Shown: in pieces, positions 35,442 through 48,849 of the stretch
Position numbering within the stretch: the first letter of the stretch is position 1
Layout of the letters: each line of letters begins with the position of its first letter
DNA from: Pomacea canaliculata
Taxonomy: Eukaryota; Mollusca; Gastropoda; Architaenioglossa; Ampullariidae
DNA: 64,000 nucleotides
Direction: 5' to 3'
NCBI RefSeq assembly: GCF_003073045.1
Contig: NC_037596.1
Location: 26,386,392-26,450,391, forward strand
Made by a program: the position numbers and the translations under genes
Notes under the pieces: generated by a model
Told to the model about the DNA's origin: nothing
Seen by the model: only the letters and a program-made list of their open reading frames with translations
Database searches by the model: none

Positions 35442-36519
35442 GTGTACACTAATTCAAAGGCGATATGTTAGCGTAGTAAATACTAGCTAAAGAGATTCTG
35501 GGGAGGCAAAAATAGAGGGAGTGTCATTGGATTTCTAGACCTCCGTGACAGGAATATAAAACAACCACCAAGCAAGAGTGAACCAACATTGGTCAGAGCT
35601 TAGTGAAAGCTTGTAACGTTGTTTGCCCATTGCCAAGCATCCCCCCAAACAAATGCCAGCGTTAGCACTCAACGCGATCTGCGATGGAGAGATTGGCAAG
35701 CCGCTTAACCGCCACGATTTGCCACACAACCACCGCCGACATTGAGTCAGTCTTGCTGACATGAATATTTATGACTGTTTATCAGGGCGTGTTTATAATT
35801 ATAATTATTCTGTAGATAGTTAAATAACACCTAACTATATTTTATACTCTACGGTTATCGCAGTCTCAAAAAATATAAATTATAAATATTACTAAGAATT
35901 ATCACTGGGGTAAACCTTTGCACCTTCTTTGTCACTAGAAGATTGTGCTTTTGGTTTAAAGATCCTATCAGCGAAGGTATTAGGCAAATGTCAAGCATAT
36001 GCGTGCTCAAATCAATCTGTGTTTTGATCGAATACCACGAACCTTATAGTTCATTGGTCTCTCACAGTACATTGTTGTTTGAGCCTGTGTGTTTGTAACA
36101 ATGTGTGCAAGATAGAAAGAGAAAGCCTGTGTATAAACGTGTGTCAAACGAGTGGATTAACAGTCCTCATACCCATTGATTCCATATATCTAGAAAGTTG
36201 TTGCAAGGTGTGATTGCATTATGACCTATAACATCCTATTATTATTTACTATTGATACTGTATATTTTCTACAAAACCTATGATTAGTTAACCTCAGGCA
36301 TACAAAAGTAAAACCACGCGCGCTCAAGCACACACACACTCACTGATTAGAAAGTTCAGGAGAAGAAAGGTATCACAGAGTATATAAACATATCAGTAAA
36401 AAAGCTGTAAGTAGTTCCACCAACCTACCAGGAGACTCAGCCGAAGAGACGGTCACCGAGAGGAGGCACACAACGACGTCCACGATAATTGTTGGAAGAC
36501 GAGTCATCATCAGAAATCC

Positions 36520-37560
36520 AATAAAGGAATCGTTAGCAAAACCTTTGTGAATAACTGCAGACAGTGAATGTGAAGCCTGCCACTGACTACAACAACCTCC
36601 ACAACACTTGACATCAGCATCACTGACTGTCCGACACCAGCAGCTCGCGCCGCACTCACTTCACTACCAGGAAGTTTGTAAATTGTATACAGAATGATGA
36701 GTACACATAATATCAGTGTACAGAGTCGTATACAGGCTCTAGCTGTAGTGACTTTAGTGTGATTTAGTACAACACCAGCATTGTAGTCTACTTGGTAAGT
36801 TTCTGATGTCACTAACTGCACAAATGAGTTTCTCCTAAATATTTGGGTGATGATTGCCACAAGAGTTTACTGTCGTCTGCTGCAGTCTACAAACACTGTC
36901 GATGTTAGATAATACAACACTGATGGAGGCACTGAAGTATTTTCACTCGTGTCGGAAGGAATGACGGATGAAAAATAAAGTTTGCGTATGCAGCTAAAAA
37001 TAATATAATAAAATAATTCATCCCCTGTTTTATCTTTGATCACAGACATTTGACTGGTGATAGTAAGAATATCGGTGAGACGAGCAGGCAAGTCTCTGAC
37101 GACAGGGAAAGTGTATCCTGCCTTTGTGAACAAGTGCCTGACTGTTCTTAGTGTTTCTGACAGACAAAGAGAGAGCACCGAGTCTTTCCTTTGTTGCGAT
37201 TCTGTGTAGGAGTTGTCTTTCCGCTTCTGCTATATGTGTTTGCTTTAATCATGAAGACAAGAATTTGTGAAATGATTCTTTGTTATAAGTTTAACTGCAT
37301 GATATTCTTACTCATGTGTGTAAGACAGAAAGAGAGAGAGAGAGCACTCACGCACTTTGCCAGACTTCGAGAGGTACAGAAAAAAATGTTGCCATCTGAA
37401 TGTTTTCTGACCATTTAGTATCGGAAAGGGGAGAAGCACAAGAAAAAAAAAACATTCTTTTTCTTTTGCTTTAAATCCTTGTTGCATATGTGTATTTATA
37501 TTTGTGAGTAAATTTTGGGTCATTCTTTTCAGTCATTTTTTTTTTCGTTCTTTATTTTGC
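36520..37560. other. upstream region of Ig gene B
   Basis: Minus-strand frames of 116 and 103 codons (36510-36860 and 36867-37178) are open but lack family features, and the first runs into the signal-peptide exon. I treat the region as leader/promoter or intergenic DNA. Confidence 0.4.
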
Positions 37561-38029
37561 TTGTTTTCCTGACCAGCCACATCTGTACATATGAACCTAC
37601 TATCCTGTACATTGTTAAATGTGACACAAGTTTGTTCAGGTGTGGGTGAAAGTTTCTTTAAAACTTATTTTTGCTATTTCATATACTTTACAGTTAGGGA
37701 ATTGTAAAGAGAGGCATTTAAACATTTTTACCTACTTGCCTGTATCCCTTGATTAGTAGCATCAGACAAGCGCTGACCGTTACTGACCCTTTATTGGTAA
37801 ATAATTTTCAGTCTAGTCCTCACATTTGTTATGGTTAAATAGGTAATTAAATGCATCGTCTATATCCTTAGTGTTACAAAATCTATAGAGTTGTTTATTT
37901 GTAGTGATATCTGTTTATCCCCATTTATTCAGTGGAAAAAGGTTATTCAAGGACCTTAAATTTGTTAGAGGGAGATAATCATGGGGAAGTACTTTTTAAG
38001 TAGGGTTATTGTTAAAAAAAATTACTTTC

Positions 38030-38800
38030 AAACATTCTACAGTTTGAATTTATTTATTTGGAGTCTAGTTCTCGATTATCCAGTTCTGGATATAATAACT
38101 AGTCATGAAGTGACCTATCTACTTCCTTCCTGAACTAGTCACCTTACATGTTTATGTGTTTCTGGTTTATCCCTATTCCAATTAGACCAAGATCTTGCAG
38201 TATTGTCTGGACAGTACTGATATAGATAGACTTAAGGATATTTTTTCATGTAAATTTAATTGTATTCTATACAAAATGCTTGAAAGTTTAGTACTATTAT
38301 TTGAATTTATCAATTTGAGCCAGACTCTGTGCATTCTACTTTTAATTAATAAAAAGACAACAGGGAAGTGACCATACTCTTCAAGTACTATACAAGATAA
38401 GATGGAGTTCTTACTTTGGGGATTTTTTTGTAAAATCTCAGCTGTAGTTTAAAACAAATATCACTAATTTCTGATCCCATATTAAACAACCGTAGGCAAG
38501 TCTAGAATTTACTGGAAGTTGTGACAGTTTACATTTTAATAGAGCAAACATGGCTCTTGAGGCTATGCCATATAAATCATTTTGTGCTACAAGAAATTTA
38601 TTATAATTTAGTTTGATGCCAAGATAGAGAAAATAGTCTAGTATTTCAAGTTTTTCACAGTTATATATAAATATTGATTTCTTTCTTTTTTTTACCTCTA
38701 GAAAATATAACTATTTTAGTTTTGTCTGGGTTGATAGGTTGCACTTGTCACAGTAGTTTTTCACTTCAGTCCTGATGCGGATATCTGTTGCCAAGATGTC
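38030..38800 (-). pseudogene. jockey/CR1-like LINE reverse transcriptase fragment
   Basis: The minus strand contains, in shifting frames, pieces typical of the C-terminal palm/thumb region of such LINEs: KNYCDKCNL, then NPDKTKIVIFSRGKK, a FLYLGIKLNYNK-like piece and a later ASRAMFALLKCKL-like segment. Stops separate them. Confidence 0.5.
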
Positions 38801-39396
38801 TTGTGTCATCTGTTAGAGCTGTATTCCAATCACGTGAATCCAAGTTTTCTCGTTGTCGCGTACATGAAAGAAGCTAGGTAGAGATTTTAAGATTAACAAC
38901 CCTTATCAACCATCACACACCAAGTGATTACAGTCCTCAACACATGGGAATTAAATGTTGGCATTAACTCAACCCTTGTCATATTCACGGAACGCTGTAC
39001 AGCAATTCATGTACATTTAAAATGTGTTGCTTGTTGATAAAAGCGTTTTTAAAGATGATATTTTTGCGGTTTTTTTTTCAGATGATATTTTTGCTATTGA
39101 AGTCAAAGCAGCTGGGAGGCCGATGATTTAATCCGTAATACTTGCTCAAAATGATAGTTAATAGTGGAAATGTAAGGAGTGTGTGTGTGTTTGTAGGGGT
39201 TGGGTGAGTGGTTGGGTTGCTCGATTGGATGTTGGTGTGAGAACCCACACCCGTACCCACGTGTGCACATACATAAACACACGCTCATATGCTCCCACTC
39301 CGAATTACACACATGCACCTAAACATCGATAAACACATACAAACACACACAAACAAATTTTGACAGAGACTAATGTCTAATCAGGAAACATGTTTA

Positions 39397-42300
39397 TTAT
39401 CTCGAAGTTTCGAAGCCGAACGGTTTCCGGCTGATTTCAAGGCTGTGGGCTGTCAGACGATTAGTCACATTCAGACTGTGGTGTCCAAACTTTTCTCTTA
39501 CTGGCTAAAAGAAACTCATAATTTAAACGATAATTGTAAAGATTGTTAAAAAAACTTATAATTATAATTATAAATTTTGTGAAAGATAATTGCAAGTATT
39601 GTGTTTACATACTGTTACGAATATAAGGAGAATGTCCGCATTCCATTCTTTTTATGTTCTGAGGCTCGGCTGGTAGACTTTTTCTCTACAAGTGCATGTT
39701 CTTTAGACTTTATGTCTTCTGATAATAAAAGCATCCATAAAAATAATATTAAGTTGTATTTAAATACAAACATAAACACAAGCCATCAAAGTTTAATCCA
39801 GTGATATAGATATATATGTATACGCATATGATAGAAATCATTTTGATACAAAATAAACTCACTCACGTTAGTTGCATAAAATCCAAGCAGCTTGTGGTAT
39901 CGGCCATATTGTGTTGACAAGCAAGTCTTCCACACGTTGAGTATAACTATTTAAATCCAAGAGTTCAATACCGTGAATACTGTGAATACTGTGAATACAG
40001 TGAATACTGTGAATACCGTGAATACAGTGAATACCTATCGTCGACACTCAGCCGAACATTCACGTGATCTCAAAATGTCGCATTTGTAATCGGATCGCGA
40101 TCACTTCCAGAAAATAACAACGCACATAACATTTATTTGGAAGCATTTTCAATAAGGCTTTTTTAGCATTCATTTTAGTTTCCAAGACGCGTGAGGCGAG
40201 TGGATTGATTGGTGGATTATTCAGACTTAATGTGAGTGTAAAGAGAGTTCTCGTGGGTGACCTAGGTCAGGGTTATAACTATAGACTCACTGAAGTAAGT
40301 TTTTTTTCTAATTATGAAATTCGTGCTTGGTGAAACGGTATCACAGGAAATAGTTATGTGTTCTTATCGTCTCTACTGAAAGGTCATCAGATTTTCATCT
40401 GCTTTTAAAAATACCTTCATTTATTAAGCCACTAATCGCGAAGAGGTATTGCAGGGGGCCAATAGTGACTCGTGCACACACAATTCAATTAATTTTTATT
40501 TGCGATGACGTCTCCACAGAGATCTCTATACAAATTTATTATCTCCATGGGTACCAGGTAATCGCGGTTAGGATTATTCGTGGATGCTGTCCCAGAAATT
40601 TTATCTTCAGATTTGCGAAAAGAGCGTTTGAGCTTATTTCTCTTGAACGTGAACTTGGCGTGAACAAGAAACAAATGTACTTTGCACTTCTGGTTTTGAA
40701 ATACATTATTTAGAAAATGAAAAAGCAGCTGATTTGTAAAAACTTTAAATCTTCATTGTAGTGTTTCTCCATATTAAAAATGTATATTTTGGCAGTAGTA
40801 CCAAACTGTAAGGACTGCATCTATGACGATGACATTCTCCTATATATGGACACAAATAGTGTTTGTTTTGAGACAGTTATGATTCTGCCTGTGTGTTTTT
40901 ATTGAATAGAAAAAAATTTTCTTCGTAAAGCACTTTGAACTAACCTTTGATAGTATGGTGAAGTGCAATATAAATTCACTTTTATTATTATTATTAACGT
41001 GAAAATTTTTTGAGAATGACAGTCTACATAAAAAATCATATATTAAATAAATGAATAAATGAATGTAGCCTCATTGAATAAATAAATTAGTAAGTCAGCT
41101 GTTAACTGAGCTGAACACCCAGCTTCATCTTGGTGTGTGTGTGTAAGTCGACTGGCAATCCTGATATTTTAACAACATGATTTTAAACAGGACCTACATT
41201 TGTAGGATTATTGAGCTACTCGACTTTTGTTGTTTTCTGAAAGGTAGAGTGTTTGTGGTGTAAAAGGAGGCTAGATCAGAGGATGATAGCAACGAACATT
41301 GTGATAATGATGACGACTACTATCATAACGATGACCACGACAATGATGATGATAATTGATGATGAGGAGGAAGAGAAAGTATACGTTCATACGTTTGAGG
41401 ATCATATCAATAGAAAGCTCAGTATGTGCCATGATTTTGACATTAAGATATGATCAAACACGAATACCTACCGTCCACAATCAGTGTGAAGGGTACATTA
41501 ATGGATCCTCCTGAGTTCCTAACCTTGACATTGTACATTCCGTTATCTTTGTTCATGGCGTCTGCAGTGGACAAGGTGCAGGTCACCAGGTGAAGGTCGG
41601 GCGCATTTTGCTCGCATTTCCAGGTAAAAAGATCAGCTCTTACTGGCTCCTCCTTGGACATACTATCTCCTTGATGGTAGCTGACACCTTCGATAGTTGG
41701 AGTTGGGTAGCCCATCACCTCAAAGGTCAACTGTCCTTGCGACCCTTCCGTGACCTTTAGCTGTTTGATTCTTGCTAAGGTGCCGTTGACTAGCTTTGGC
41801 GAACCTAAAATAAAAAAATTGTGAGGTGTAAGATTATATTTGCTGGATTCTTGTTTAAGACTTTGTCTCCCCCAATGGAATCTTATAAGCGAAATTATTT
41901 CTGCTTAACTTATTCAGTCTCTAAGGTATCACTCATTCTGTTTTTTAATTGCATTTATTGTGATTTGACAACTCAGCACATTCCAAAGAATGTGTTTACA
42001 TCAGAGTCCAGGAAATTTATCTTTAACCTTGACTTTGAAGGTTTCCTCAAGATTTGGTTCTTGCAGCTTATCCAAATCAAAGCAAATTCGGGGATGTTCA
42101 TATTGTTTTTTCGACTAATCCAAGTAATGTAGATTACTCTGAGTTCTTTTAATGTTTAGAGAGTAAATGAACGTATCAAACTAACAATGACAAATGCTCA
42201 AAACAATTTAAGGTCCTTAACGATTTCTAATTAGATTCGAAACTGACACTACACACTCTCTAATTAAGTTTATGTTCTACTAGTCAGTAAGAGAGCGTGG

Positions 42301-44325
42301 CCTTGAGGGGCCAGGTGAGGAAGATGAATGTAATATTTTACTGACATACACTACTTACACAACACACTGAGCTGCACTGATGTGGAGTTAGTTTGTCCCA
42401 CTGTGTTGCCAGCCCGACAATAGTAGATACCCGAGTCACCACATCCTGCTTTCTCTATTCTGAAGGAGAGATAAGATTTGCTGAGTCCTGAAAGTATTTG
42501 TAAACCATTTCTTGTGACCTTCAGCAGTTCCAGGCTCTCTACATTGCTTGGACTGACTCGGCATGTAAAGTCAACACTGTTGTTGACATTCGTGGTGTAG
42601 TTGACGGTAGTTTGTCTGTTGATTCGTAAGGAAGGCATCCCAGGGGGATCTGAGATAAACAGGTGTGTCAGATTAAAACAACGGATTGCCACCCGTAATT
42701 ATTACTTTATTAATGTGCAGAGAAAATATCGGTTCATCAGCCATCCTTTATCATTCCTCCATTGATCCGTATTCTATAAATATATGTGCGTCCATCCATC
42801 TACCTGTTTCACTTATTCATCCATCATCTACCTGTTAATGTGTCACTTGATGCACGTATTATTAAGCATGTGCATTCGCATATAAACACTTATGCACACA
42901 TAAGCACGTGCAAGTTTTCGCTAGCTCGCCGTACAAAACGAATTACAATTGAACAAAATCGATTGATCACAAACACACACTACGTTGGGTTTCCAGACTC
43001 TGTAGGCATCCATCCTCCACAATTAGTCCATCCATCCATATGTCACAAACGTGCACACGAGCATTTGCATGATCATTACAATTATAAAATAAGAAACAAA
43101 AATTAGTGATGACAAGTACACATTACGCGGAGTGTCCAGTCTCTGTCAGCAGACATGTTTGTCGCCCAGTGTAGAAGACAGCTGACTCTGGCATTGTTGT
43201 CCTCACGGCGAATGTCACGTGACAAGAAGATGACCTTCTGACCGTACTGTCCCGTGTGTTGTAGCCGGCCATTATAAAATAAAAGCAGACGACCTTGTGG
43301 CTCTCCTACATGGCTTGTGCTGCACGTGCAGTTGATGTGCGAGCCTTCCATTATGACGTCAGCAGGGCAGGTCAGTGTCGGTGCCTTGGGAGAAGCTGTT
43401 ACAGGTGAGGACACAAAAGAATCTCAATAACATCTTACAGAGAATCAAATTACAGTAAATTCTGCCTGGGTTTTTACCTAGATAAAAAGGTGAGCCTGAT
43501 GTACTAAAAAGCTATAAGCTTTTAGTAAAGTCGCCTTTTAAAAATATTTTAGCAATTTTAGCTTTACACTCACTGCTGACACGCACCTGAAAGACGTGTC
43601 GCTTACATCAGCAGGTATCTTTATTTTCCTTTCCTTCAGTAATGATAGTGAGGAAGCGAGGGTAAATGAGTATAAATTTTTCCAGTCATTTTCGTATCAC
43701 ACTTGCAACTCTTAATGTAAACATGACAACACATCAGAGAATTAAAGAGGTTATGACACTTAACTCTACAGTTACAAAAATTGCAATTTATGAACTAAAG
43801 TAGAACATTAAAATACGAAATGATTCACGCTCATATTAAAACTGTAATTAAAGATAAGAGCATTTGATTATAGTCACTTTTTTGTACTCTTTGATGTTAT
43901 GGACGTCAGCTTCACGAGCTCATTATGTTTAAGACAGTCTTTGCTATTCGTGCTGAGACAACTAATATAGCGATGGAGAAAATAAAAGTGCATTATGGAT
44001 TTGAAACGCAAATTTGAGCGCCTCTACTTTCTCAGAAATTGAAATGGGAAGCTTTAAACATTTTACTACAGGACTGTTCGTATGATTAATATCACAGTTA
44101 ATGCGTTGTCATCATTTGACCTCGACCACCTCTTTATTGCATTTTCTTTAAAACTACTTCCTGCACAAAGGTTTTCATAAAAATCTGTGCATGAGTTCGA
44201 ATTTAAAATGAATGTAGAAAAAAAGCGAATATATTGAAGTTGTAAAATAAATTAGGTTAGAAATAAGTCATGAACAGTACAATATCTTTATAAAAATCGT
44301 ACATAGAATCCATTGCAGTTAAAAT

Positions 44326-44367
<42 letters not shown>

Positions 44368-44656
44368 GATGAGCAAATAAAGCATAAACAATGAGATGTG
44401 ATGAATATACACACTTGCTAAGGTACACTTTAAGCTGGTATCACTAAAGTACCATGAGACACTACAGTATCATTATCGACTTTATCACAGAAGTCTAAGC
44501 TACAAGCACAGTGTATTTAAACAATACAACATCAACATCAACATCCTCATCAGGCTAAGATGCTCAAGTTAACAACTCACCAGATGAAGCTGCCGGGTGG
44601 ACTGCCACCAAGAGATACACCACGACACAGATCATCATCGTTTGAAACCTCTTCAT
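39397..44656 (-). CDS. Ig gene A: secreted protein with three Ig domains and HH tail
   Basis: Five exons on the minus strand, all joined in phase 1: signal 44581-44656 (MKRFQTMM then VVVYLLVAVHPAA), Ig1 43120-43395 (cysteines in INCTC and VSCLL), Ig2 42359-42649 (FTCRV and the classical DSGIYYCRAGN), Ig3 41472-41804 (KCEQ, VTCTL and DNGMYNVKVRNSGG, lacking the usual first-strand cysteine), tail 39397-39500 (EKFGHHSLNVTN, stop at 39397). The coding length is 1080 nt, about 359 aa. No transmembrane segment was seen, so the product is probably secreted. Such signal-Ig proteins in molluscs include immune lectin precursors, but no lectin domain is visible here. The tail exon is the least certain part; its acceptor choice (cttttagccag) is set by phase. 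Confidence 0.65.
39971..40034. repeat. 9-bp tandem repeat (TGTGAATAC)7
   Basis: Seven copies with the variable first position t, a or c. It lies downstream of the gene A tail on the plus coordinate, within the presumed last intron. Confidence 0.85.
44331..44365. repeat. (AC)n microsatellite
   Basis: About 17 uninterrupted AC units in the intron between the signal exon and Ig1 of gene A. Confidence 0.95.
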
Positions 44657-44699
44657 CGTCAGAACTGCACTGTGAGTGACTCAACGAACCAAGCATCGA

Positions 44700-45480
44700 C
44701 AGATAACCGCAGCAAAGTCTGTTAAGTCTAACACTCGCTTGATACAACATGGGGTCTGGTGGAGGATGTAAATGCGAGCTGGTAAGTGTCTACACTAGCA
44801 ACATCCAATGACCTCACTGCACGATCAGGAAGTACTTACAGTAATAATATTAAAGGGATTGTAAAGGCAAAATAAAACTGCTTAGAATCGTCTAAAGACT
44901 AGGATCCACTTGAATCTCGCGTCTGTTCATATGGGAAAAGTTGGTTTTATAGCGACGGCGACAGTAGCGTGCAGACAACTCCGTCTACCCACGTGAGAAA
45001 CACGCTTCTTTCCCTTTGAGTCCACAAAAATAATAAAGTTTCTACAGAGATTCTGCAATACAAGAGAGTCGATTATGAAATAAAAAAATAAAACTCCTGT
45101 GAAATCAAAAGAAAAGAATCTTCCTTTTTAAGTCACTGTCTTTGTCCGTTACGACAAATAGTCGTTGTCTGCACATTTTTCTTAACCCGTTTCTTCATTC
45201 TCTCTATATATAATATATTTACAAGACCGATGGCGTTCATGTTACGTTTCTTTTATTATGAGCCCGGGTTAGCTTGTTGAATATCAAGCGATTTCCAGCA
45301 CACCGATCATCTCATCCTCTTGCCATTTCTAGTAGGCTGCCGGGTCACACACACACATGTACACACATGTGTATATCTACAGAAGTGTACCTAAATATAC
45401 GTAGCATTAGCTTGAAATGGTATCGGTCAAAAAATATGATAAAAAGCGGATAATTAATGACAGTAAATAACGCTAATAAT
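44700..45480. other. intergenic stretch upstream of Ig gene A
   Basis: No exon is supported. It would contain the promoter of gene A on the minus strand, but no clear TATA box is visible. Confidence 0.5.
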
Positions 45481-45485
45481 ACTAC

Positions 45486-45507
45486 GGACGACGACGACGA
45501 CGACGAC

Positions 45508-45541
<34 letters not shown>

Positions 45542-45550
45542 ATGATGATA
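45486..45550. repeat. (GAC)n-(GAT)n microsatellite
   Basis: About 21 trinucleotides. The same kind of compound repeat occurs at 21487 and a related GAT tract at 48255, showing that this motif is frequent in the genome. Confidence 0.9.
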
Positions 45551-45956
45551 GCAGCAATGTAGAAAGAATACCGTTTGTATCATCCTTTCTAAATGTTATA
45601 AAAAGGCTAAGCCCACTTGCTGTATGACTAATCATCTTGTTTTTTAGTGAAAAAAGAAAAATAGGAAGACGATTTACATTAACTGTTTCAGGTCAGCGCT
45701 TCACTTCCCAGAGAAACACGGCGACTGCCGAGACACTACGTGTCTCCCTAAAAATGTGTGGTATTTGTACTTGAGACTTTTTGTATGCTGACTTTTACCT
45801 TTATTTCTTTAAAAGATAGGTAATGTGTTGTCTTTGTTGTAACTGTCAATAGGCGCAGTCTGCAGGGCGGGGAGATGGGCCGTGAGTGTCTGGGACTGGC
45901 TAATGCCACGGAGTGATGGGCCTGGCAGATGCCTTAAAATATCTGAAGAGTTTTTG

Positions 45957-46097
45957 TTTTTTTTGTTTTGTTTTGTTTTGTTTTGTTTTGTTTTGTTTTG
46001 TTTTGTTTTGTTTTGTTTTGTTTTATTTTGTTTTGTTTTGTTTTGTTTTGTTTTGTTTTGTTTTGTTTTGTTTTGTTTTGTTTTGTTTTGTTTTGTT
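45957..46097. repeat. (TTTTG)n pentanucleotide repeat
   Basis: About 28 copies over 140 bp with a single TTTTA interruption. All open frames across it, on both strands, are artefacts. Confidence 0.95.
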
Positions 46098-46900
46098 TCT
46101 ACTGGTCTTCTGGAGTATATGGCCGAGGAAGACAACGTCTGACCCCAAGAGCAGCGTTAGATATGTCACAAGGCAAAGGTCGCTCGTGCTCAGTCATTTA
46201 GAGGACAACGTCTGTTCCCGAGTGGACATGTTGGTTGTGTTTTGTTTGTGTGATTGTTTGCACCATTTAAGAGAAGTTGTAATTGTTAATATATATATAT
46301 ACAGAGAGCGAGAGAGAGATTTATGGAGAATTCGTCCATGGAGACAGTTGATACAGTGTAAGATGTGTTGTGCCCTACTTTACACTTCATTACTCTCAAG
46401 TTGATCAATATATGTATTTTTATTTAAAATAATTAATTATAAACAAGACTTCAAAAGAGTAGAGTTATTTTGTGACAAAAGAACGCGAGAATGTCCAGTC
46501 GTGTAGGTGAATGCCAGAGTCCGTCACAGTATGAAAGGGAGACCAAAAACAATCTAAAGAATAAAGAAGCTTTGTATACCTCTTAACTGCAACTGGGGGA
46601 AGGAGTACACAGTACTTAAAACACAACATTGTCATATGAATTACTGGTTCTCCTGATAGCCTCCCAGTGGAGGATTACTAAGAACAAGTTTCATTAGCAT
46701 CAGTGATAATGAGTCCATTGCATGCAGTCTCAAACAAAACCACTAAAACACACATTTTTTTGTTTCAAATTTGACTTTTATTTACTTGTAGTCTGTAGTC
46801 CTGACATCATAGCAGCAGCCTGTTAATCTTATGATAATCTCTTTTATTTACTTGTAGTCACTAGTCCTGACATCATTTCAGCAGACCGTTAATCTCCTGA

Positions 46901-48849
46901 TCAGGTCTTGGCGCTTAGGAGATGGAACTGAGCACCTGGCAACATCAGAACATAAATGTAATCATATTTGTAACTACCCTCAATTATATGCTACATGTAC
47001 ATGTTTTCAATATGTGGATCTCCTAAATACCACTATTTAAATTTATTAAGAAGTCCAATGAGTCAGGCGATAGCCTGCAGTTTTACAGAAAAAAACGCGT
47101 GACCTGCAGTTTGTAGCAACCTTCCAGAAACAATGATCACGACAATAATTCTTGAAATCATCAGGCAACACTATTGTATGTGGAGTAAACAAGTGGACAT
47201 TGCAGTCTAGTTCTGTCTTTTTATCTTCCCTGACAGATCTTGTGCATTTTATTTTGTAGCAAACGTTCTAGCTAGCAGACTAGTTCTCATTCACACACAT
47301 GTCCTGACTTCTTATTCTTTTTGTCATCATTTCTAGCTCTACCTCTTCTTCAGTCTTTATAATAAGTCTCAGTCTTTGCACTTATCTGTTTTACTGTCGT
47401 ATAATGAGAATATTATTACCTGATCAACAACAGTTTTAAACTCCCCAAATACGGCTTTCCTGTTGTCTGGAAACAAAAATACAATTTAAATGTTTTTATC
47501 AATGTCGTGTCTGAATTCTGAACTATAAAACATTCAAAGTAAGTCGATGAATTTGAAACGCAGTTGTCTATAAAACAAATATTGTGTTTCACGTTTAACA
47601 TATAACCAACTCAGTTGTGTTTTATTGCTCATTATTTTACATGTCCGGAGAGATAGAGGAGGGATGTGACTCACTGTTAGCATCCAGGAAGGCGAAAAGG
47701 CGGCAAACGATGGATGGATCCAGAACGCCGTCAACGTTGTCGTCCATTCCATCGAAGAAGACAAAAGTACCTTCGATTAGACTTGATGGTATCTCAGGAG
47801 GGAACCCAGCAGCATATTCTTCATAGCTCACCTTTTTATCGTCTGTGACAGAGATTTGTCTAAAACTTATTTTTAAGATTAGAAATGCATTATTTTCTTA
47901 CCTAGATATACAGCTACGATCATTGTTCCGTGTTTAAGTTGATCATTTGCAAAAGAATATACATGTGTCCAAAGACATATAAATTATATATATTTCTAAA
48001 TTATTTATTTAAACGTAATAAATATGAAGATACTTCTAGCGCTCACCCACACACAGACACATGTGTGTTTGCTGACTGACCCTCAAGAAGAGTGAGATTT
48101 CTACAAACGTTTAAATGTACCGACATACAGGCAGCAACACCTCGAAATGATATTAGTGAGAGAATGTCAGAAAAAGAGGATAATGCATGACAGTGAATAA
48201 CGCGAACATTCGAAAACAGTTGACAGAAACACATTGGTGAAGGCATATTCTCATCATGATGATGATGACGATGATGATGATTGATGATTGATGATGATGA
48301 TGATTGATGATGATGATAGCAGTAAAGAAATAATACCGTCTGTATCATCCTTCCTAAACTTTGTGAAAAGTTCACTCTGGTGGATGATTCCATCCATGTT
48401 CCTGTCCAGAAAATCGAACACTGCTCGGATCTGTTTTGTGCTGTAGCTGAAAGGAATGAAAATATATTTTCACTAGTTTTAATTATGAAATTTTAGTTAA
48501 AATTTTATATGAAGTGTCAGCCTTCCTGCTAATGCTATTCATCGCTTAAGATGCTAGTGTATATATATATATGTATGGGGTGGGTGTTTCTGTGCGTGTA
48601 GGTACATATGTTTTTGAATATTTGTGTATAAATATTAGTGTGAGAGAAAAGAAAAAGAGATTGATTTCCAAACTCTTCCTAAAAGCGGCTAGTCAAGTTT
48701 TTAGTTAATTTATATTTTTTTCAGAGCTTTTCATATTCACCATTAATATGTTACTACAATTGAATAAAATGTGAAAGTGTTGATTTTTACCCCGATGAAT
48801 CGATGGCGAACGCAGAAGCCAGAAGACCAAAAAGGAGGACGATCTTCAT
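46901..48849 (-). CDS. secreted EF-hand calcium-binding protein, gene 1
   Basis: Five coding exons: 48791-48849 (signal MKIVLLFGLLASAFA), 48337-48446, 47675-47842, 47420-47466 and 46901-46927. The product is about 136 aa. EF loop 1 is canonical (DRNMDGIIHQSE). Loop 2 (DTDDDKKVSYEE) is split by an intron. Loop 3 (DDNVDGVLDPSI) lacks the final Glu. Loop 4 (DANNNRKAVFGE) lacks the central Gly and is also split by an intron. The last exon could start at either of two close AGs: at 46927 the frame matches the partner gene better (FHLLSAKT), at 46935 it gives a shorter end. Exons 2, 3 and 4 are 110, 168 and 47 nt, the same as in the divergent gene at 51874-53530. It is probably a secreted calcium-binding protein; the exact role is unknown. 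Confidence 0.82.
48255..48318. repeat. (GAT)n microsatellite
   Basis: Interrupted GAT/TGATTGAT tract in intron 2 of EF-hand gene 1. Confidence 0.85.

Larger units (their letters stand above)
31954..36510 (-). pseudogene. Ig gene B: signal peptide, one Ig exon (frameshifted), tail exon
   Basis: A tandem paralogue of gene A. Exons: signal 36429-36510 (two ATGs at 36510 and 36507, hydrophobic VVVCLLSVTVSSA), Ig-like 34685-35027, tail 31954-32030 (SSREKRLFAHH, stop at 31954). All joins are phase 1 with GT-AG borders. The Ig exon is 343 nt against 333 in gene A. A net extra base near 34855-34865 shifts the frame, so the second half (FTGKCEQKTPDLPLATC and DTGLYSV) is read out of frame with the first (TTFEVMASPVPTIDG). 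There are no counterparts of Ig1 and Ig2. Unless a sequencing error is involved, it is a recent pseudogene. Splice sites are intact. Confidence 0.6.

Noticed and set aside
36510..37178. Two minus-strand frames of 103-116 codons upstream of Ig gene B
   Set aside because: No family features; the first overlaps the signal exon in another frame and is likely leader or chance.
45809..46404. Long frames of Lys/Gln/Asn/Thr or Phe/Cys/Val/Leu repeats on both strands
   Set aside because: They are translations of the (TTTTG)n repeat and stay open only because the pentamer has no stop in those frames.
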